Of a stretch of 64,000 bases of DNA, positions 10,992-22,287 are shown piece after piece. Position numbers and translations under genes: made by a program. The stretch's first letter is position 1. Every line of letters starts with the position of its first letter. The notes under the pieces are model-generated. The model was not told the origin of the DNA and searched no databases. It saw only the letters and a list, made by a program, of their open reading frames with translations. Origin of the DNA: Balamuthia mandrillaris (Eukaryota > Discosea > Longamoebia > Balamuthiidae); NCBI GenBank assembly GCA_031835245.1, contig JAVKOQ010000089.1, positions 122,805-186,804 on the forward strand, written 5' to 3'.

Positions 10992-11659
10992 GAATGCAAG
11001 AGCGAGAGGAGAGTTTTGTTTTGGCACCTTTTTTTTTTCAACAGTTTTGCTTTTTTTGTTTTGTTTGGAGAGAGAATTTGGTTTTGAGAAGTTGCTGCTT
11101 TATTAACTTTTCTCTTCTCCCTTTTTTTTTTCTCAGTTTTTTTGTTTTTGTTATTTCTGTTTTTTGTTCACACAACTTGCACATTCATTTTTTTGTTTTA
11201 TTTTAAAGTTTTTGTTTTGTTGTTAAGTCAACGACAACTTATTTAAAAGTAAAGTATCACAATTTTGAAGTTTCACAGCGCATCCATTGTTTCTCTCTCT
11301 TGTCCTCCCCATCCTTCCATTACTTCTTGTCATACCGATTCCTTTCGTTCACCTCTATATCCTTTTTTTTTTTTGGGAATGCGCGGACACATCACGATGA
11401 CCAGCACAGGCACTGTCCCCGTTGGCCAAGCTTGCTTCTCCTCATTTTTCCTACCCTCCTTGTACTGGGCGCACCGCCGAACAAGAGGACAAAAGGACGA
11501 AAGAGAGCAAGCGCTATGGCAGATAATAGCGTCTGCGATTATCGGTACATTTTTCTAGTTTCATGATATTTGTCGACATATTATCGATGTTTCGAGATAA
11601 TTGAAAGTATTGCAACAATTGTGGAAAGGTGAAAAATATATTTGCAACTATCAGAAAAG
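10992..11659. other. intergenic DNA between the GATA factor and F-box B
   Basis: T-rich 3' flank (runs at 11031-11038, 11121-11131) then mixed sequence with no convincing coding frame. A TGTCGACA box lies at 11571-11578, 82 bp before the F-box B start. Confidence 0.5.
11571..11578. promoter_or_regulatory. TGTCGACA box upstream of F-box B
   Basis: Exact octamer 82 bp upstream of the ATG at 11660. Its paralogue F-box A carries the same box 22 bp upstream, so the element accompanies both copies. Confidence 0.5.
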
Positions 11660-13345
11660 ATGGATAGAGAAGAAGAAGAGGAGAGGAAGGAGGAAGCAGA
11701 GGAGGAGGAGGAGGAGGAAGTGGGAGAAGAGAAGGAGGAAGATGAAGATGAAGAGGAGGATGAAGATGAAGAGGAGGATGAGTGGGAGGTCGGAAGACAA
11801 CAAAGAAGAAAGATGGCAGCAAAACTCAGAAGAAAGCGGCACAAAGAACAACAACAAAAAGAACAAGCTGCCCTCCCCCTTCCCTCATCACCACCACCAC
11901 ACAACCAAGCAGCAGCAGAAGAAGTAGAAGAGGAAGAACAAACAACACCACCACAAAACCAAGCAGAAGCGGCAGAAGCAGCAGACCAAAAAGAAGGAGA
12001 AGGAGGAGAAGAGAAAACCAAAGCAGCAGAACCACATGGGACAGAAGACAAAGAACAAGCCATGGCACCTCTCCACGATGAAGCACAACAAGAAGAAGAA
12101 GAAGCAGAAGAAGCGGAGGCGGAGGAGGAAGAGGAGGAAGAAGAAGAAGAAGGGGTGGGGACACTTCCACCGGAGATGCTGGCAGTGATATTCTCCTACC
12201 TGGACAGCAAGGACCTCTTGGCCATCAGCCTGAGCAACGGAGAGCTCCGCTCCTTGGCCCTCTCCCAGCTCTATTACTTCCGCATGCCCGCCAGGCTCAG
12301 CAACAATGCTGCCACTTCCTTGTTGCGCCGCCTCTCCTCCGTCTCCTCCTCCATTCAGGTCTTGGGTTGGTTCTCTGCTTCCTTCTTTTCTCCTCTCTCT
12401 CCTCTCTCCTCTCCTCTCTGCTCTCTCAATGCTTCTCCCTCCCCCTCTCCTCTCATGTTCTCTCCTCTCTCTCACATGAGTTTAAACTCACGCATTGTAA
12501 ACACAACTAAAACAACAAAAGACTTCACGTACTGCCACAAACTGAACAACAAGGTGTTGGGCATTCTGCCCTCCACCCTCCGCAAGCTGGTCCTCTCTCA
12601 CTGCGGCAACTTCACGGCCGAGGGCTTCCTCTCCCTCTCCCAACAAACCCCAGCCCTCCACACCTTCTCCGCGGAGTACTGCAGGCAGTTGGACCAGCGC
12701 CTCCTGGAGCTGCTTCCCCGTGGCTTGCACACCCTCCTCCTCCATCACTGCCATCCCGACTTGTTGCAACGCTTTGGCGAAGTGGTGCACGCTCTTCCTC
12801 CCCATTTGCACGTCTTCTCTCTGGGCGGTGGGTTTAGCAAGCTATCGATGGCAAGGAGGAAGCAGCAAGAATGTGATGCTAAAGATTGTTCAGACAATGA
12901 AGAAGAAAGAGTGCCAACGGTGAATCGGCTGTGTAAGAGCTTGCCAAGGACGTTGAGAAGCTTTTGCTTATTGGAGTGTGGCGTTGCGAACAGCATTATG
13001 TGCAATGAAAAGGTAGAAGCGAGCTTCTCCGATCTTCCTTCCTCTCTTCGGCGCTTGTACTTGCTGCACACAATCTTTCCGCGCTGCAAGGCGAGCATCG
13101 CAGAGCTGTTGAAGAGAGGTCTTCCTACCTCCGTGCAAGAGGTGTTCATTCTGCCGATGCGTCTGCATCCCAACCGTTACAGATGCGTGCCATCTACATC
13201 GGATACAGACCGAGAATTGGGCGAGTGGATGAGCCTTGTGGAAGGGTTGAATGACTATTTTCGAAGAGGAGGATGCGCCACTCGCGTCATATGCCTGGAC
13301 AATTGGTATTCTCATTGGGAACAGCTTACTCCGGATGCTTTGTAA
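11660..13345 (+). CDS. F-box protein B, LRR-like (inverted paralogue of 663-2315)
   Basis: Two exons, 11660-12365 and 12522-13345, give 509 residues. The 156-bp intron sits at the same codon and phase as in F-box A and is also readable in frame. Order: acidic Glu-rich N-terminus, Gln/Ala-rich linker, F-box (LPPEMLAVIFSYLDSKDLLA) and leucine-rich repeats ending in CFLxDN-like strands. The central part (F-box to LSLGG) is almost identical to copy A at the DNA level, including intron flanks, while the segment after it is clearly diverged and slightly longer. The expected role is an SCF substrate receptor. The ATG at 11660 is chosen because the upstream in-frame start at 11642 is TTG. Confidence 0.85.
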   Translation: MDREEEEERKEEAEEEEEEEVGEEKEEDEDEEEDEDEEEDEWEVGRQQRRKMAAKLRRKRHKEQQQKEQAALPLPSSPPPHNQAAAEEVEEEEQTTPPQNQAEAAEAADQKEGEGGEEKTKAAEPHGTEDKEQAMAPLHDEAQQEEEEAEEAEAEEEEEEEEEEGVGTLPPEMLAVIFSYLDSKDLLAISLSNGELRSLALSQLYYFRMPARLSNNAATSLLRRLSSVSSSIQVLGWFSASFFSPLSPLSSPLCSLNASPSPSPLMFSPLSHMSLNSRIVNTTKTTKDFTYCHKLNNKVLGILPSTLRKLVLSHCGNFTAEGFLSLSQQTPALHTFSAEYCRQLDQRLLELLPRGLHTLLLHHCHPDLLQRFGEVVHALPPHLHVFSLGGGFSKLSMARRKQQECDAKDCSDNEEERVPTVNRLCKSLPRTLRSFCLLECGVANSIMCNEKVEASFSDLPSSLRRLYLLHTIFPRCKASIAELLKRGLPTSVQEVFILPMRLHPNRYRCVPSTSDTDRELGEWMSLVEGLNDYFRRGGCATRVICLDNWYSHWEQLTPDAL

Positions 13346-13430
13346 CTCCTCTCTTTCCTTCTCTTTCAAGTTTATCCATCCTCTTCTTTTGTTCATTTAC
13401 AAAAAGAACCAAGTCGTTCTTCCATTTTAT

Positions 13431-14442
13431 TTACTCATCAACAGGCCAACCCCCGTTATTCCACGGATTCCTCTTCTGTCCTCGATTCTCTCTTCCTTGC
13501 CTCCACCTCCTACTCCTCGCTCCCGCCGATGCTTCCTCCTTCTTTCTCCTTCCTCCTTTGTTTCTTCCTTGTTCATCCCCCTCTTCTTCTTCTTTCACAT
13601 CCTGTAACACAAGATCGCCAGCCAATTCAAAGGCTGCTCGGAATGGCAACAGCTTCTTCTCCCTCTTATCATCCAATACCGCGAACACAACCCTCTCAAA
13701 GCCATATCCGTTCTCCTCTTCTTTTCTCAAGCAGTCTCGAAAGTATCTCGCCACATCGACGGCTCTGTTTCGAAAGACGCCACACCCAAAGGCGCCCAAC
13801 ACCAACACTCGGTGCTCGTGGTGCCGCGCCACGCAGAGGATGCGGCGTATGCGCTCCTTCATCACGACCGCTATGGCTCTCTCCACGTCCTCCTGCCTGC
13901 AACGAGGGAGCAGCTGCGAGCGAACGGCGCCGGCGTTGACGGCGGGGCTGCTGATGAAGGAGACCAAGTAAGGCTCATCCAGGAGGAGGCCCTCGTCGTC
14001 CCTAAAGACCGGCACTTGCGGCGAATAGATCATATGATGCGTGTAGAGGCAGTGATGGGAGAACGCCTCCGAAGAAGACGAGGCAGAGGAAGAAGCACCA
14101 CTTGAAGAAGAACGTGAACGACGAGGGCGGGAGGCTCGAAGAGAGGCATGAGCAGAGTACATGGCGCTGGCGATGGGAGAGGTGAGCGTGGCGTAGAGGC
14201 CGCTGCTTCGCGCCAGGGACTCCTCCTGCGCGGAGGAGCCTTTGAGGAAGCCCCCGCCGGGGTTGTGCGCCGAGGCAAAGTTGAGCACGCATACGTCGCG
14301 CTCGCCCTCCTCCACCAGCCGTCTGGCCGCCTCCAGGGTGGTGCAGTTCTCCACCTCTATGATGGGAAGCTTTGGCTTGTTATCCTTCTGCTCCGCTTCT
14401 TTTTGTTCTCCTTCTACTTCTTTTTCTTTTTCGACTTCTTCT

Positions 14443-14474
<32 letters not shown>

Positions 14475-14798
14475 ACTTTCTTCTTCTTTTGCTCTTTCCT
14501 CGTCGATGGTGTTCTTCTCCGCTTCGCCTTCTTCTCTTTCTTCTTCTTCTTCTTCCTTTAGCGTGGTCTCCGCTTCGTCCGTTGTTGGCGCCGAGTCGTT
14601 GGCTCTCTTCCGTCGCTTGGGCTTTTTGGGCTTCCATCGAACGTCAGGCACGTAGAGAATGGTCCCTTCGACGGCCGTCTGCAGGTCCTCCTTGACGCTG
14701 ACCCTCTTTCCGTTCTGGCTGAGGTACTTCCCTTCCTCCAAGATCTGCAGGGTGTGAACAGCGAGTGAGGCGCGATGCGACTTGCCAGCCGAACTCAT
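13431..14798 (-). CDS. poly(ADP-ribose) glycohydrolase, bacterial/TIGR02452 type
   Basis: Intronless, 455 residues. The macrodomain carries the PARG signature: NPGGGFLKGSSAQEESL, with GGG at 181-183 and QEE at 191-193, where the Glu pair is catalytic in bacterial-type PARG. Later landmarks are MIYSPQVPVFRDD, SFISSPAVNAG and LVLGAFGCGVFRNRAVDVA, which match the TIGR02452/DUF2263 family. The family removes poly(ADP-ribose) from proteins by hydrolysing ribose-ribose bonds. An acidic insert (about residues 80-140) splits the N-terminal part of the fold from the catalytic loop and is probably a surface loop. No transit peptide is obvious. CHFR 5 kb away ends in a PAR-binding zinc finger, so both relate to PAR signalling, but proximity alone does not prove a link. 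Confidence 0.88.
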
Positions 14799-15557
14799 GT
14801 TTTATTTTTGTGTGGGGGTTTTGCACAAAAAGTCCAAAAAAAAAAAAGAAGACTTTGGGGTCTTTCTTTCTTTCTAAATTTATTTATAGGATGAAGGGAT
14901 GGTAAAAACAACAAGAAAAAAAAAACAACAAGTTGAGAAGAAAGCGGGAAGGCAGCAGAAATGAAGTGGACACCACCACCACCAGTCGTAGTTGCTCTTT
15001 GTTTTTTTTCACTTCCCTTTTGTTTTTGTTTTTGATGAATATTTTCTGTCAGGTCGTCATGGAAGAACATATTTTTGTCGAATTATTCAATTTTTTGTGG
15101 AAAAATTTATGAAATAAATATTTCACTTAATTTTGAAAGATAAGTTCATGACGACATTAAAATAAACTTTATATAAAGTATATTTTAAGTTTATTTTAAT
15201 GTCGTCATGAATCTATCGAGCGGAGAGAGCGTGAAATGGCCGAAAAAAGACACAACAGGGAAGAAAGAAGCAAGCCTTTTCGGTCGCGACCGAACAGGGG
15301 CAAGATTGATTTGACACGGTATGGGTGAGAGAGAATTGAAAAGGATGGCTGTCGGCACGCATTCGCTAGGTAACGGAACAGAAGCAGAAGAAGAACGGTC
15401 ATTCGTATGATTATGTGGATTCATTATTACGAAAACATAATAACGGGACGTTGACCAAAGCAGAATGAAGAGGAACACCTGAGAATAACGAAAAACAAGA
15501 AGAGTCACACCCATTCCATAGAGTACCCCTGTGCGGCTCAACGGCCGATAGGAAACT
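14799..15557. other. intergenic region between the PARG and receptor-kinase genes
   Basis: An AT-rich stretch (about 15060-15200) with a perfect inverted repeat at 15145-15211 and three GTCGTCATG-type sites. From about 15205 onward a minus-strand reading frame is open (described separately), so the right part may be coding. Confidence 0.5.
15145..15211. repeat. perfect 25-bp inverted repeat (hairpin or cruciform)
   Basis: Arms 15145-15169 and 15187-15211 are exact reverse complements, separated by a 17-base AT-rich spacer that is itself partly symmetric. Each arm carries GTCGTCATGA near its outer end; a third site, GTCGTCATGG, lies at about 15053. It sits in a promoter-like intergenic position upstream of the PARG gene. 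Confidence 0.85.
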
Positions 15558-15835
15558 TTGAAAAAAGGTTCTCCTCCCATGACCAGCCCATCAACGAGGC
15601 TCTCCAACCAACGAGGCTTTCGGTCTCCGCTTTGGTTATTACCGTTGTGGTTGCTGTGTTTGCGGTGGAGCGATGCAACAACACTTTCTACTTTGGCTTC
15701 GTCTGCGACCACCTTAGACGCTTCTTCTTCTTCTTTTTTGAGGGTGGCAGAGATAACATGGGTCGTGGTGGAGGAGGAAGAGGAGAAGGCCTCCACCGTA
15801 ACGGCAGGGATGGCGGTGGGGGTGGGGGTGTACAT
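15205..15835 (-). CDS. possible small membrane protein, antisense to the receptor-kinase 5' end
   Basis: A minus-strand frame is open from 15835 to 15191. The first ~140 codons read like ordinary protein: Ser/Thr-rich, then KKEEEEASKVVADEAKVE, RKPRWLESLVDGLVMGGE and a hydrophobic stretch GVLYGMGVTLLVF. A plausible 111-bp intron (GT after YSQ, pyrimidine-rich, ending CCTAG) would follow, with a short last exon. No family is recognised. It overlaps, on the other strand, the open frame that would be the N-terminus of the receptor kinase. Only one of the two is likely real over 15558-15835, or the two genes start almost back to back. Confidence 0.3.
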
Positions 15836-16142
15836 GGCCGCAAGGGATGAGGCTTGGTTCTTTGCTTCCGCGGATGCCGCTTTCGTTTATCACTTTGGTT
15901 CGTTCTTGTTTTCAAGTTCACAAAGCAAGAAAGAAAGAAAGATTAACACCGGTGTGCTGAACACAGCGACAAAGGAAAGATCCAAAGTGGAGATATTCTC
16001 TCGTACGGCGGCAGGGTGGATCGCCTCGCCTGGCGGCGTGGTTGCCATCAAGGACAGGTTTTATGCGGTAGGGGGACAGTACTCTGAAGTTGAGAACTTG
16101 AGCAGCGATGTTCTTTCTCTTGGTAAAGAACTGTTATTCTGG

Positions 16143-16194
<52 letters not shown>

Positions 16195-16420
16195 CGTCGC
16201 CCTCTTCATGTCTCATCGTTACTTTGGATTGCTTAGACCCTTCGGAGGCATCGACGACGGGATGGACGTTTGTGGAGCCACGGGGAGGAGGAGGCCCAAG
16301 GCCTCAAGGACGCTCTTTCATTGGAGCGGTTGTCGCTCACGGCGCCAACATGTACATATACAGCAGCTTCCCTGGCGCACCCGCTGCCCTTTGGGTCTTT
16401 GACACAGGTTAGCTTTTGTT

Positions 16421-16459
<39 letters not shown>

Positions 16460-16465
16460 CTCTCT

Positions 16466-16496
<31 letters not shown>

Positions 16497-17191
16497 TCTA
16501 GCCTGTTTTTCTCTTTTGTTATACAAAAACAATAACAAGCTATTATGGCTATATAGTAACGAGTCAATGGACCCAAAAGACATCCCCGCCAGCAGCAGCC
16601 AGTTCCATGGTTATAGTGACCAAAGGAACGGCGGCCAGCAACTTTCTGCTCTTCTACGGTTACCTTGAGAATACCGTTGGCTCTCCGCAGCTGTCGCGCT
16701 ACGACCCAGCAAAGGACGAATGGCTTGTGCTGCAGCCGCCAGCGGACGGACGGACGACAAGGACTACGTTGGAGGGTCAGTCTGCTGCCGCTTCCTCTCT
16801 GGCGCTGAGGGGACGCGACGACGTTCTTCTCTTCGATGAGCCCGGTCTCGCACTTTTCATCGTGGATGACGCGGGCTATGCCAGAGTGAACTTTGAGGAT
16901 AACACTTTGAGCAACTATCATATCCAGTACTTGTCCAGTAGGGAGCGTTGCAACTCCAGCATTATACTGCATTCTCCCACTAACGCACCTTATTGTGGTA
17001 TGTGCCATTTTTTCTTTTCGGATGTTGTTCAAACCGTTTCAAGTTTACTCATCAGCTCTGTTTTTGTATTTGTGCATGGGCAAGTAGTCATGGATGGAGA
17101 TATGGTGGAGATGAGGTTGAAATGCCACTATGAAGGAGGCTGTCCTCCCTTTGTACCATCTTCCACATGTCCTGCCTACAAGCCCTATCGG

Positions 17192-17223
<32 letters not shown>

Positions 17224-17561
17224 TTTGCTCTTGCTCCCTCTTGCTCCATTACATTCGCCTCTTTTTTTTGTCAAAACCCACTGAACTCTATAACGAACAG
17301 ATGTCCATCGATGCTATGTGTGGCTGATTTAAGCGAATGTCAAGGCCTCATAAAGAGTTGTGGCGGAACTCATTTGTGCTCAAACGGTGACTGTGTGACG
17401 AGCTGCTATTCCTGTAACGTTCCAGAGAGGAGAGTGTTGCCATGCGCAGCAGGAATGATTCGATGTTGTGACGGCTCGTGTCGGCATGGATTGGAGCAAT
17501 GCCTATCTCACCATTGTTCATGGCCTGCTCCCTTTAGGTGCCTCTTCCTCCCTCCCTCCCT

Positions 17562-17608
<47 letters not shown>

Positions 17609-20600
17609 CTATCTGGTTTGTTTTTTCTCTGCTAATCGAGTTCTGATGTTAGGTGCTTGAGTGATCAATGTGCAGCATCAAGCGAAGACTGCGCGGTTTC
17701 TGCAAGTTGTGGACTAGGAATGGAGTTGTGTGAAGATGGCGTTTGCAGAGAGCTTTCGCAATGTCCTGCTGTTTCCACCGAGATGTGTCCGTTATCTAGC
17801 ACCCTTTGCCCCGACCTTAGTTGTGCCCCACAGGTAAGTTTTTCCTCTACTTCCGCCTATTTCTTATGTTTCTTGTACTGCTTCTTCTCCTCTATAGTTT
17901 TTTTCTAGTCTCTCACCTTTTGTCAAACAGGGGACGGAATGTAACGCGTTCCAATCTTATTGTGGAAAGAACAAGATCAAGTGTTGGGATGGGTCCTGCA
18001 TTCCAAACGACAGACTGTGCCCTCACCCCTCGCTTGCTATCCAAACTACTCCGTACTCTGTCACTGCTTATGATTTCTCCACTGTATGTCTTCTTTCGCT
18101 TTTCTTTTCATGTTGTTTGCTTTTGTGCTTATGAATGTTCTGTCAATTTTGGTATTTCAGAAGTCATTACCATTGGTAGATTGGGAGACGGGCGAAGTAA
18201 TGGGTGGTGTAAGGCTGAACACCTCCAACCTTACTTCTGGTGTGGAGGTATCCGTGAGCAAAGCGGACTTGTCTGTGGTAAGACAGGCCAGCTTTGCAGG
18301 TAGCAAAGAAAACATGCATCATATTCTGGGTCCGTGTTTCCAAGTGTTATCCTCACCAGATAACGAAGTCGGCGCATTAGTGGAGATGGAGTTGACGACA
18401 AACATTGCCAGGCATCTGGTGCGCATTTTTTTTTCATGTTCTTGCTTCTGCAGTTCTTCTTCTCTTAATACTTTTCTTCTTTTCCTCTGGTTCTCCTTTT
18501 CCATCTTCTTCTTATCGGTTTCTTGAAATAACTCGGTTCCTTTGGAAAAATAACGTTGGCACGATGCATTCTAGCGGGCCAACGAAGTACATATGGTGCT
18601 TATGAACAATAGCCAGCAATGGCAACGGATACCTACTACAACAGATAGAGCGTCCTCACAGACTGATCCCGAAACAACTACCGTCTCCATTTTTGCGTCT
18701 TCACCGGATGCGTTTGGGACTTACTGTGTAGCCTACTTTGGAGACACAAGGATCGCCGTTTCTGTGACGGTTTCTGGTCCCTCCGTCATAGTTCTCTCCA
18801 AACCGACAACCGTAACGGTATGCATATCTTCTTTTTATCTTTCTTTCCTCCTTGCTTTTCTTGAAAATGTCTTCATTTTTATCTCATCGCTGATGTCTCC
18901 ACCAATAGATATCGTTGCACCTGTCGGCTGCAGTTTGGGACGATGTTGTATTGCCTTTCTCCATTGGTGGTACCGCAGTGAACCAGCAAGATTATTTTCT
19001 CATTTCTTCTCCTCACTTTCTCCAAATGATGGTACTCCCACATCAGACACCTCCTCTTCCTTCTTCTTCAAGGCCGGAACGTCTTCTTCATCGCCTCACA
19101 CAATATTATTTCCAGCCTTGAAGGAGTTTAAGGGTTATCGTACCTTAGAACTGCTTCTCACGGAGGAGGCCGTGCCTTCCCAGCTCTTTATCTCTCCTAA
19201 AGCAAGGAACACGACCATTCTCTTGACCAAGGAATTGCAGAGCATCGTCACTCCACGAATGAAGGTCATCTTCTCTAGAGACAGTCTTCTTCATCGCCTG
19301 GTTCCTTTGCATGGAACGGGGAGAGAGGAACAACCTCAACTCGAATTAGCGGTCAAGATCGTTGGAGTGGCAGAAGTGAACAGAGACGGGAAAGCGGTGG
19401 TCTATCATACCTTTACGCACGGACATTCCTTCAACACAGAGTCAATACAACCACGAAGCTTAGTGTTGTCAACGGCTCACTTCTCGTTGGGAGAGAGCGG
19501 AAAGAACACATCCTTGAGGGCTGCGTTCAAAGTGTCTTCTACTGTTTCCTCCTACTCCTATCTCTTCTTGTTGACTCCTTCCTCATCAGTTCCTCAAACG
19601 CTCGCTCTGGACACGTTGAGCATGGACGTAGAGATGAAAAGATGGAAGCTTCACGCGTCAACAGCGTGGTTGGAGGTCATCACCCATTTGACTAGCAACG
19701 ATGGTCCCCTGAACGTAATACTGCAAGACGAGGAAGAAGGAGAACAAGAAGGCAATGAGCGAGTACCACATGGATCAACGAAATCTTTTGCTTCTCCTGT
19801 GTTTCGGTTGAGCACCACCAACACAACTTTCACGTTTCAAACAAGGAGTGATGATGGCATTCAAGAAGAACAGGTGCCTCGCTTTTCTGAACTGAATGAC
19901 GAAGGCAACGAGAATGGATTGGAAGTGGTAGTAAGGATTCCTTTGTTCAAATCTACAGCAACGACCAACAAAAGGATTCGCTATAGCACCGACATTTCCT
20001 TGCAAACACTGCTTGCTTTGTCCAAGGATGATAGTGATTTTCTTGACGGAGGAGGAAGAGACACAGAGGACGAGGAGTACCAAAAGAACAAGACGATCAT
20101 TATGTCAGTCAGTCTTTCAGTGGTTGGAATGGTGTTGCTGCTCACTGGAGCGGGAGCTTTGCTGCTGTTTGCGTGGCGCCGAGTGAAGCGAAAGTTCTCC
20201 ATAATGATCATCGACAGGGAGACCGCTTCGTCAGATATGGAGCTTGGCCCACTCCTGGCTGAAGGGACTTCACCCACCGAGGAGGAGGAGGAGGAGGGAG
20301 AGATGCAAATAGAGTGCAAGCTGTTTCTCCACAGCGACGGACAGAAGGAAAAAGCAGAACATAGAGACAAGACCGCAGCAAGTTGCGCTCAATCCGCGAT
20401 ATGTTTGGAGTTTGATGAAATAGAGATCGGTGCATGCATCGGACAAGGCTCCTTCGGAGTGGTCCATGTAGGAACTTGGCAATGGACCGACGTGGCTATC
20501 AAACTCATCGACACCATCCGACCGGAACTACTGGAAGACTTTGCCAGAGAGGCAGAAGTCATGCAACGGCTGCCGCCACATCCCAACGTGGTGCTACTGT

Positions 20601-21316
20601 TTGGGGTGTGCATGGATGCGGAGAATCCCTTGTGCATTGTCACGGAGTTCCTCCCCAACGGCAGCTTGTTGGATCATCTCCACGACATCAAGAAAAAGGG
20701 AGCACGAATGGAGCACGGAGACATGATGAGGATAGCAAAAGGGATAGCAGCCGGAATGATGCATTTGCATGCGGAGAGGATCTTGCATTGTGACTTGGCT
20801 GCTCGCAACGTGCTGTTGACGGGAAACTTGGAGGCCAAAGTTAGCGACTTTGGCATGGCCCGGGTGCTCCGCGAAGGTCAGGCCCAGCACCAAACTAATT
20901 CTAATGAAGGACCAGTTCGTTGGATGGTACTGTTTCTTTCTATTCTCGCCTTACTTTATTCAAGTCTTACTTCTCTTCCTCCTTCTTCCATGCGCTGCGA
21001 ACAGGCGCCAGAGAGTCTGAGAGAAAGAGTCTATTCCGAGAAGACCGACGCTTGGAGCTTCGGGGTAGTCTTGTGGGAGATTGCCACCGCTGGTAAAGTG
21101 CCCTTTGCGGACAAGTCCAACGCGCAGGTATGCGTGGAGGTCTTGTCCCAGGGGCTGCGGTTGGCGGCCCCAGAGGACGCTCCTCTTGTGTTTAGGCATC
21201 TGATGGAGGCGTGCTTTCGGGAGAATGCAGAAGAGCGGCCCAGTTTTGCCATGATGTTTGAAATGTTGAAACAAGCCAGAAAGGAAGTGAAGCGGAAGTT
21301 TACTTCGTCGTTCTAA
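15558..21316 (+). CDS. receptor-like protein kinase with kelch-like and Cys-rich ectodomain
   Basis: Exons 16237-16407, 16557-16997, 17088-17190, 17301-17537, 17653-17833, 17931-18083, 18161-18418, 18575-18817, 18909-19031, 19073-20926 and 21005-21316 join in phase, after a first exon ending at 16122. The ectodomain starts with kelch-like blades (GGVVAIKDRFYAVGGQ; then LWVFDTV), followed by Cys-rich modules (CCDGSC, CWDGSCI). After a long Ser/Thr-rich region comes one membrane helix (MSVSLSVVGMVLLLTGAGAL) and a kinase domain: GQGSFGVVHVG, VAIK, HCDLAARNVL, DFG, PVRWM-APESL. The catalytic loop has HCD instead of HRD; LAARN resembles tyrosine kinases while the P-loop is TKL-like. It is probably a surface receptor that phosphorylates cytosolic targets. 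The start is unresolved: 15558 opens the frame, while 15847 with a spliced signal-like peptide is an alternative. Confidence 0.8.
16144..16190 (+). repeat. (CT)n tract in a receptor-kinase intron
   Basis: Uninterrupted CT run; similar tracts lie in later introns of the same gene at 16420-16500, 17199-17223 and 17549-17606 (the last preceded by CCCT units). Confidence 0.85.
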
Positions 21317-21423
21317 CCCAGAAGTTTTATTATACACTCTCTTTCGTGGAATCATCATCAAATCAGTTTCCTAGCTCCTCTAGATGCTGCTTTGCTTCTC
21401 TCCAACCAAGGCAAGGAAGCGGC

Positions 21424-21470
<47 letters not shown>

Positions 21471-21661
21471 CAAGGGGCAGCCAGGGGGATGAGGACAAGG
21501 AGGACAAGGGAGACGATAGGAGCGAGGACGAGATCCAGTTATCTCGGAGAGGAGCGAGGACAGGAGAGCACAAAACCGTTGACCCCTCAGCAAATATCTT
21601 TTTTTTGGTTTAACGGACAAAAAGCGTAGCGAAAGAGTAGCAGCAGTGGCGCGAAGAAGAC

Positions 21662-21710
<49 letters not shown>

Positions 21711-21837
21711 TTTTCTTCTAGTTTGTTTTTCCCTCCCTTTGCATCACGTTGCGTAGAAAGAAGGGGTTGCTTTTTTTTTTGGGGTGTGGTTGAACGTGTG
21801 AGGTTAACCGTTTTTTTTTTCATTGCTGTCGGTGAGA
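21317..21837. other. intergenic DNA with two (GA)n tracts upstream of the BAH/JAMM gene
   Basis: Pure GA runs at about 21428-21470 and 21667-21705 lie 370 and 130 bp upstream of the next ATG. On the coding strand they are purine-rich, the reverse of the intronic (CT)n runs, as is a similar tract just before the BET start. No gene could be supported. Confidence 0.55.
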
Positions 21838-22251
21838 ATGAAAAGCACGGCATTAGCGAAGAAGAAGAAGAAAGCAGAGGTAATGAGACACTCTCGTTGC
21901 GTTTCATTCTCATGTTTCACAACTAACACGTCCTTCGTTGTCAGCCCGCAAGGAAGCCTCCTCCTGAGGGCGCTTGGTACACCTGCCCGCAGGGCATACG
22001 TCTCTCTTGGTGTGACCAGAACGATCCATGCCTTTTCTGTGCAGACTACATCGACTGCCAGAAGAAGAGGATGGGTAACGATTTCGTTTTTGCTTCATTA
22101 AAAGCTGCTCTCTTTCTCACAGTCTCTGTCTTTTCTCTTCTTCGTCTTTTGTTTAAATATTCACTCTCGCTCGCTTCCTCACTTTCTCCTTTCTCTTTTC
22201 CTTCTTCACTTTCGCCTTATCTCGCTTCTCTTGTCCTCTTTCCTCTTACTT

Positions 22252-22287
<36 letters not shown>

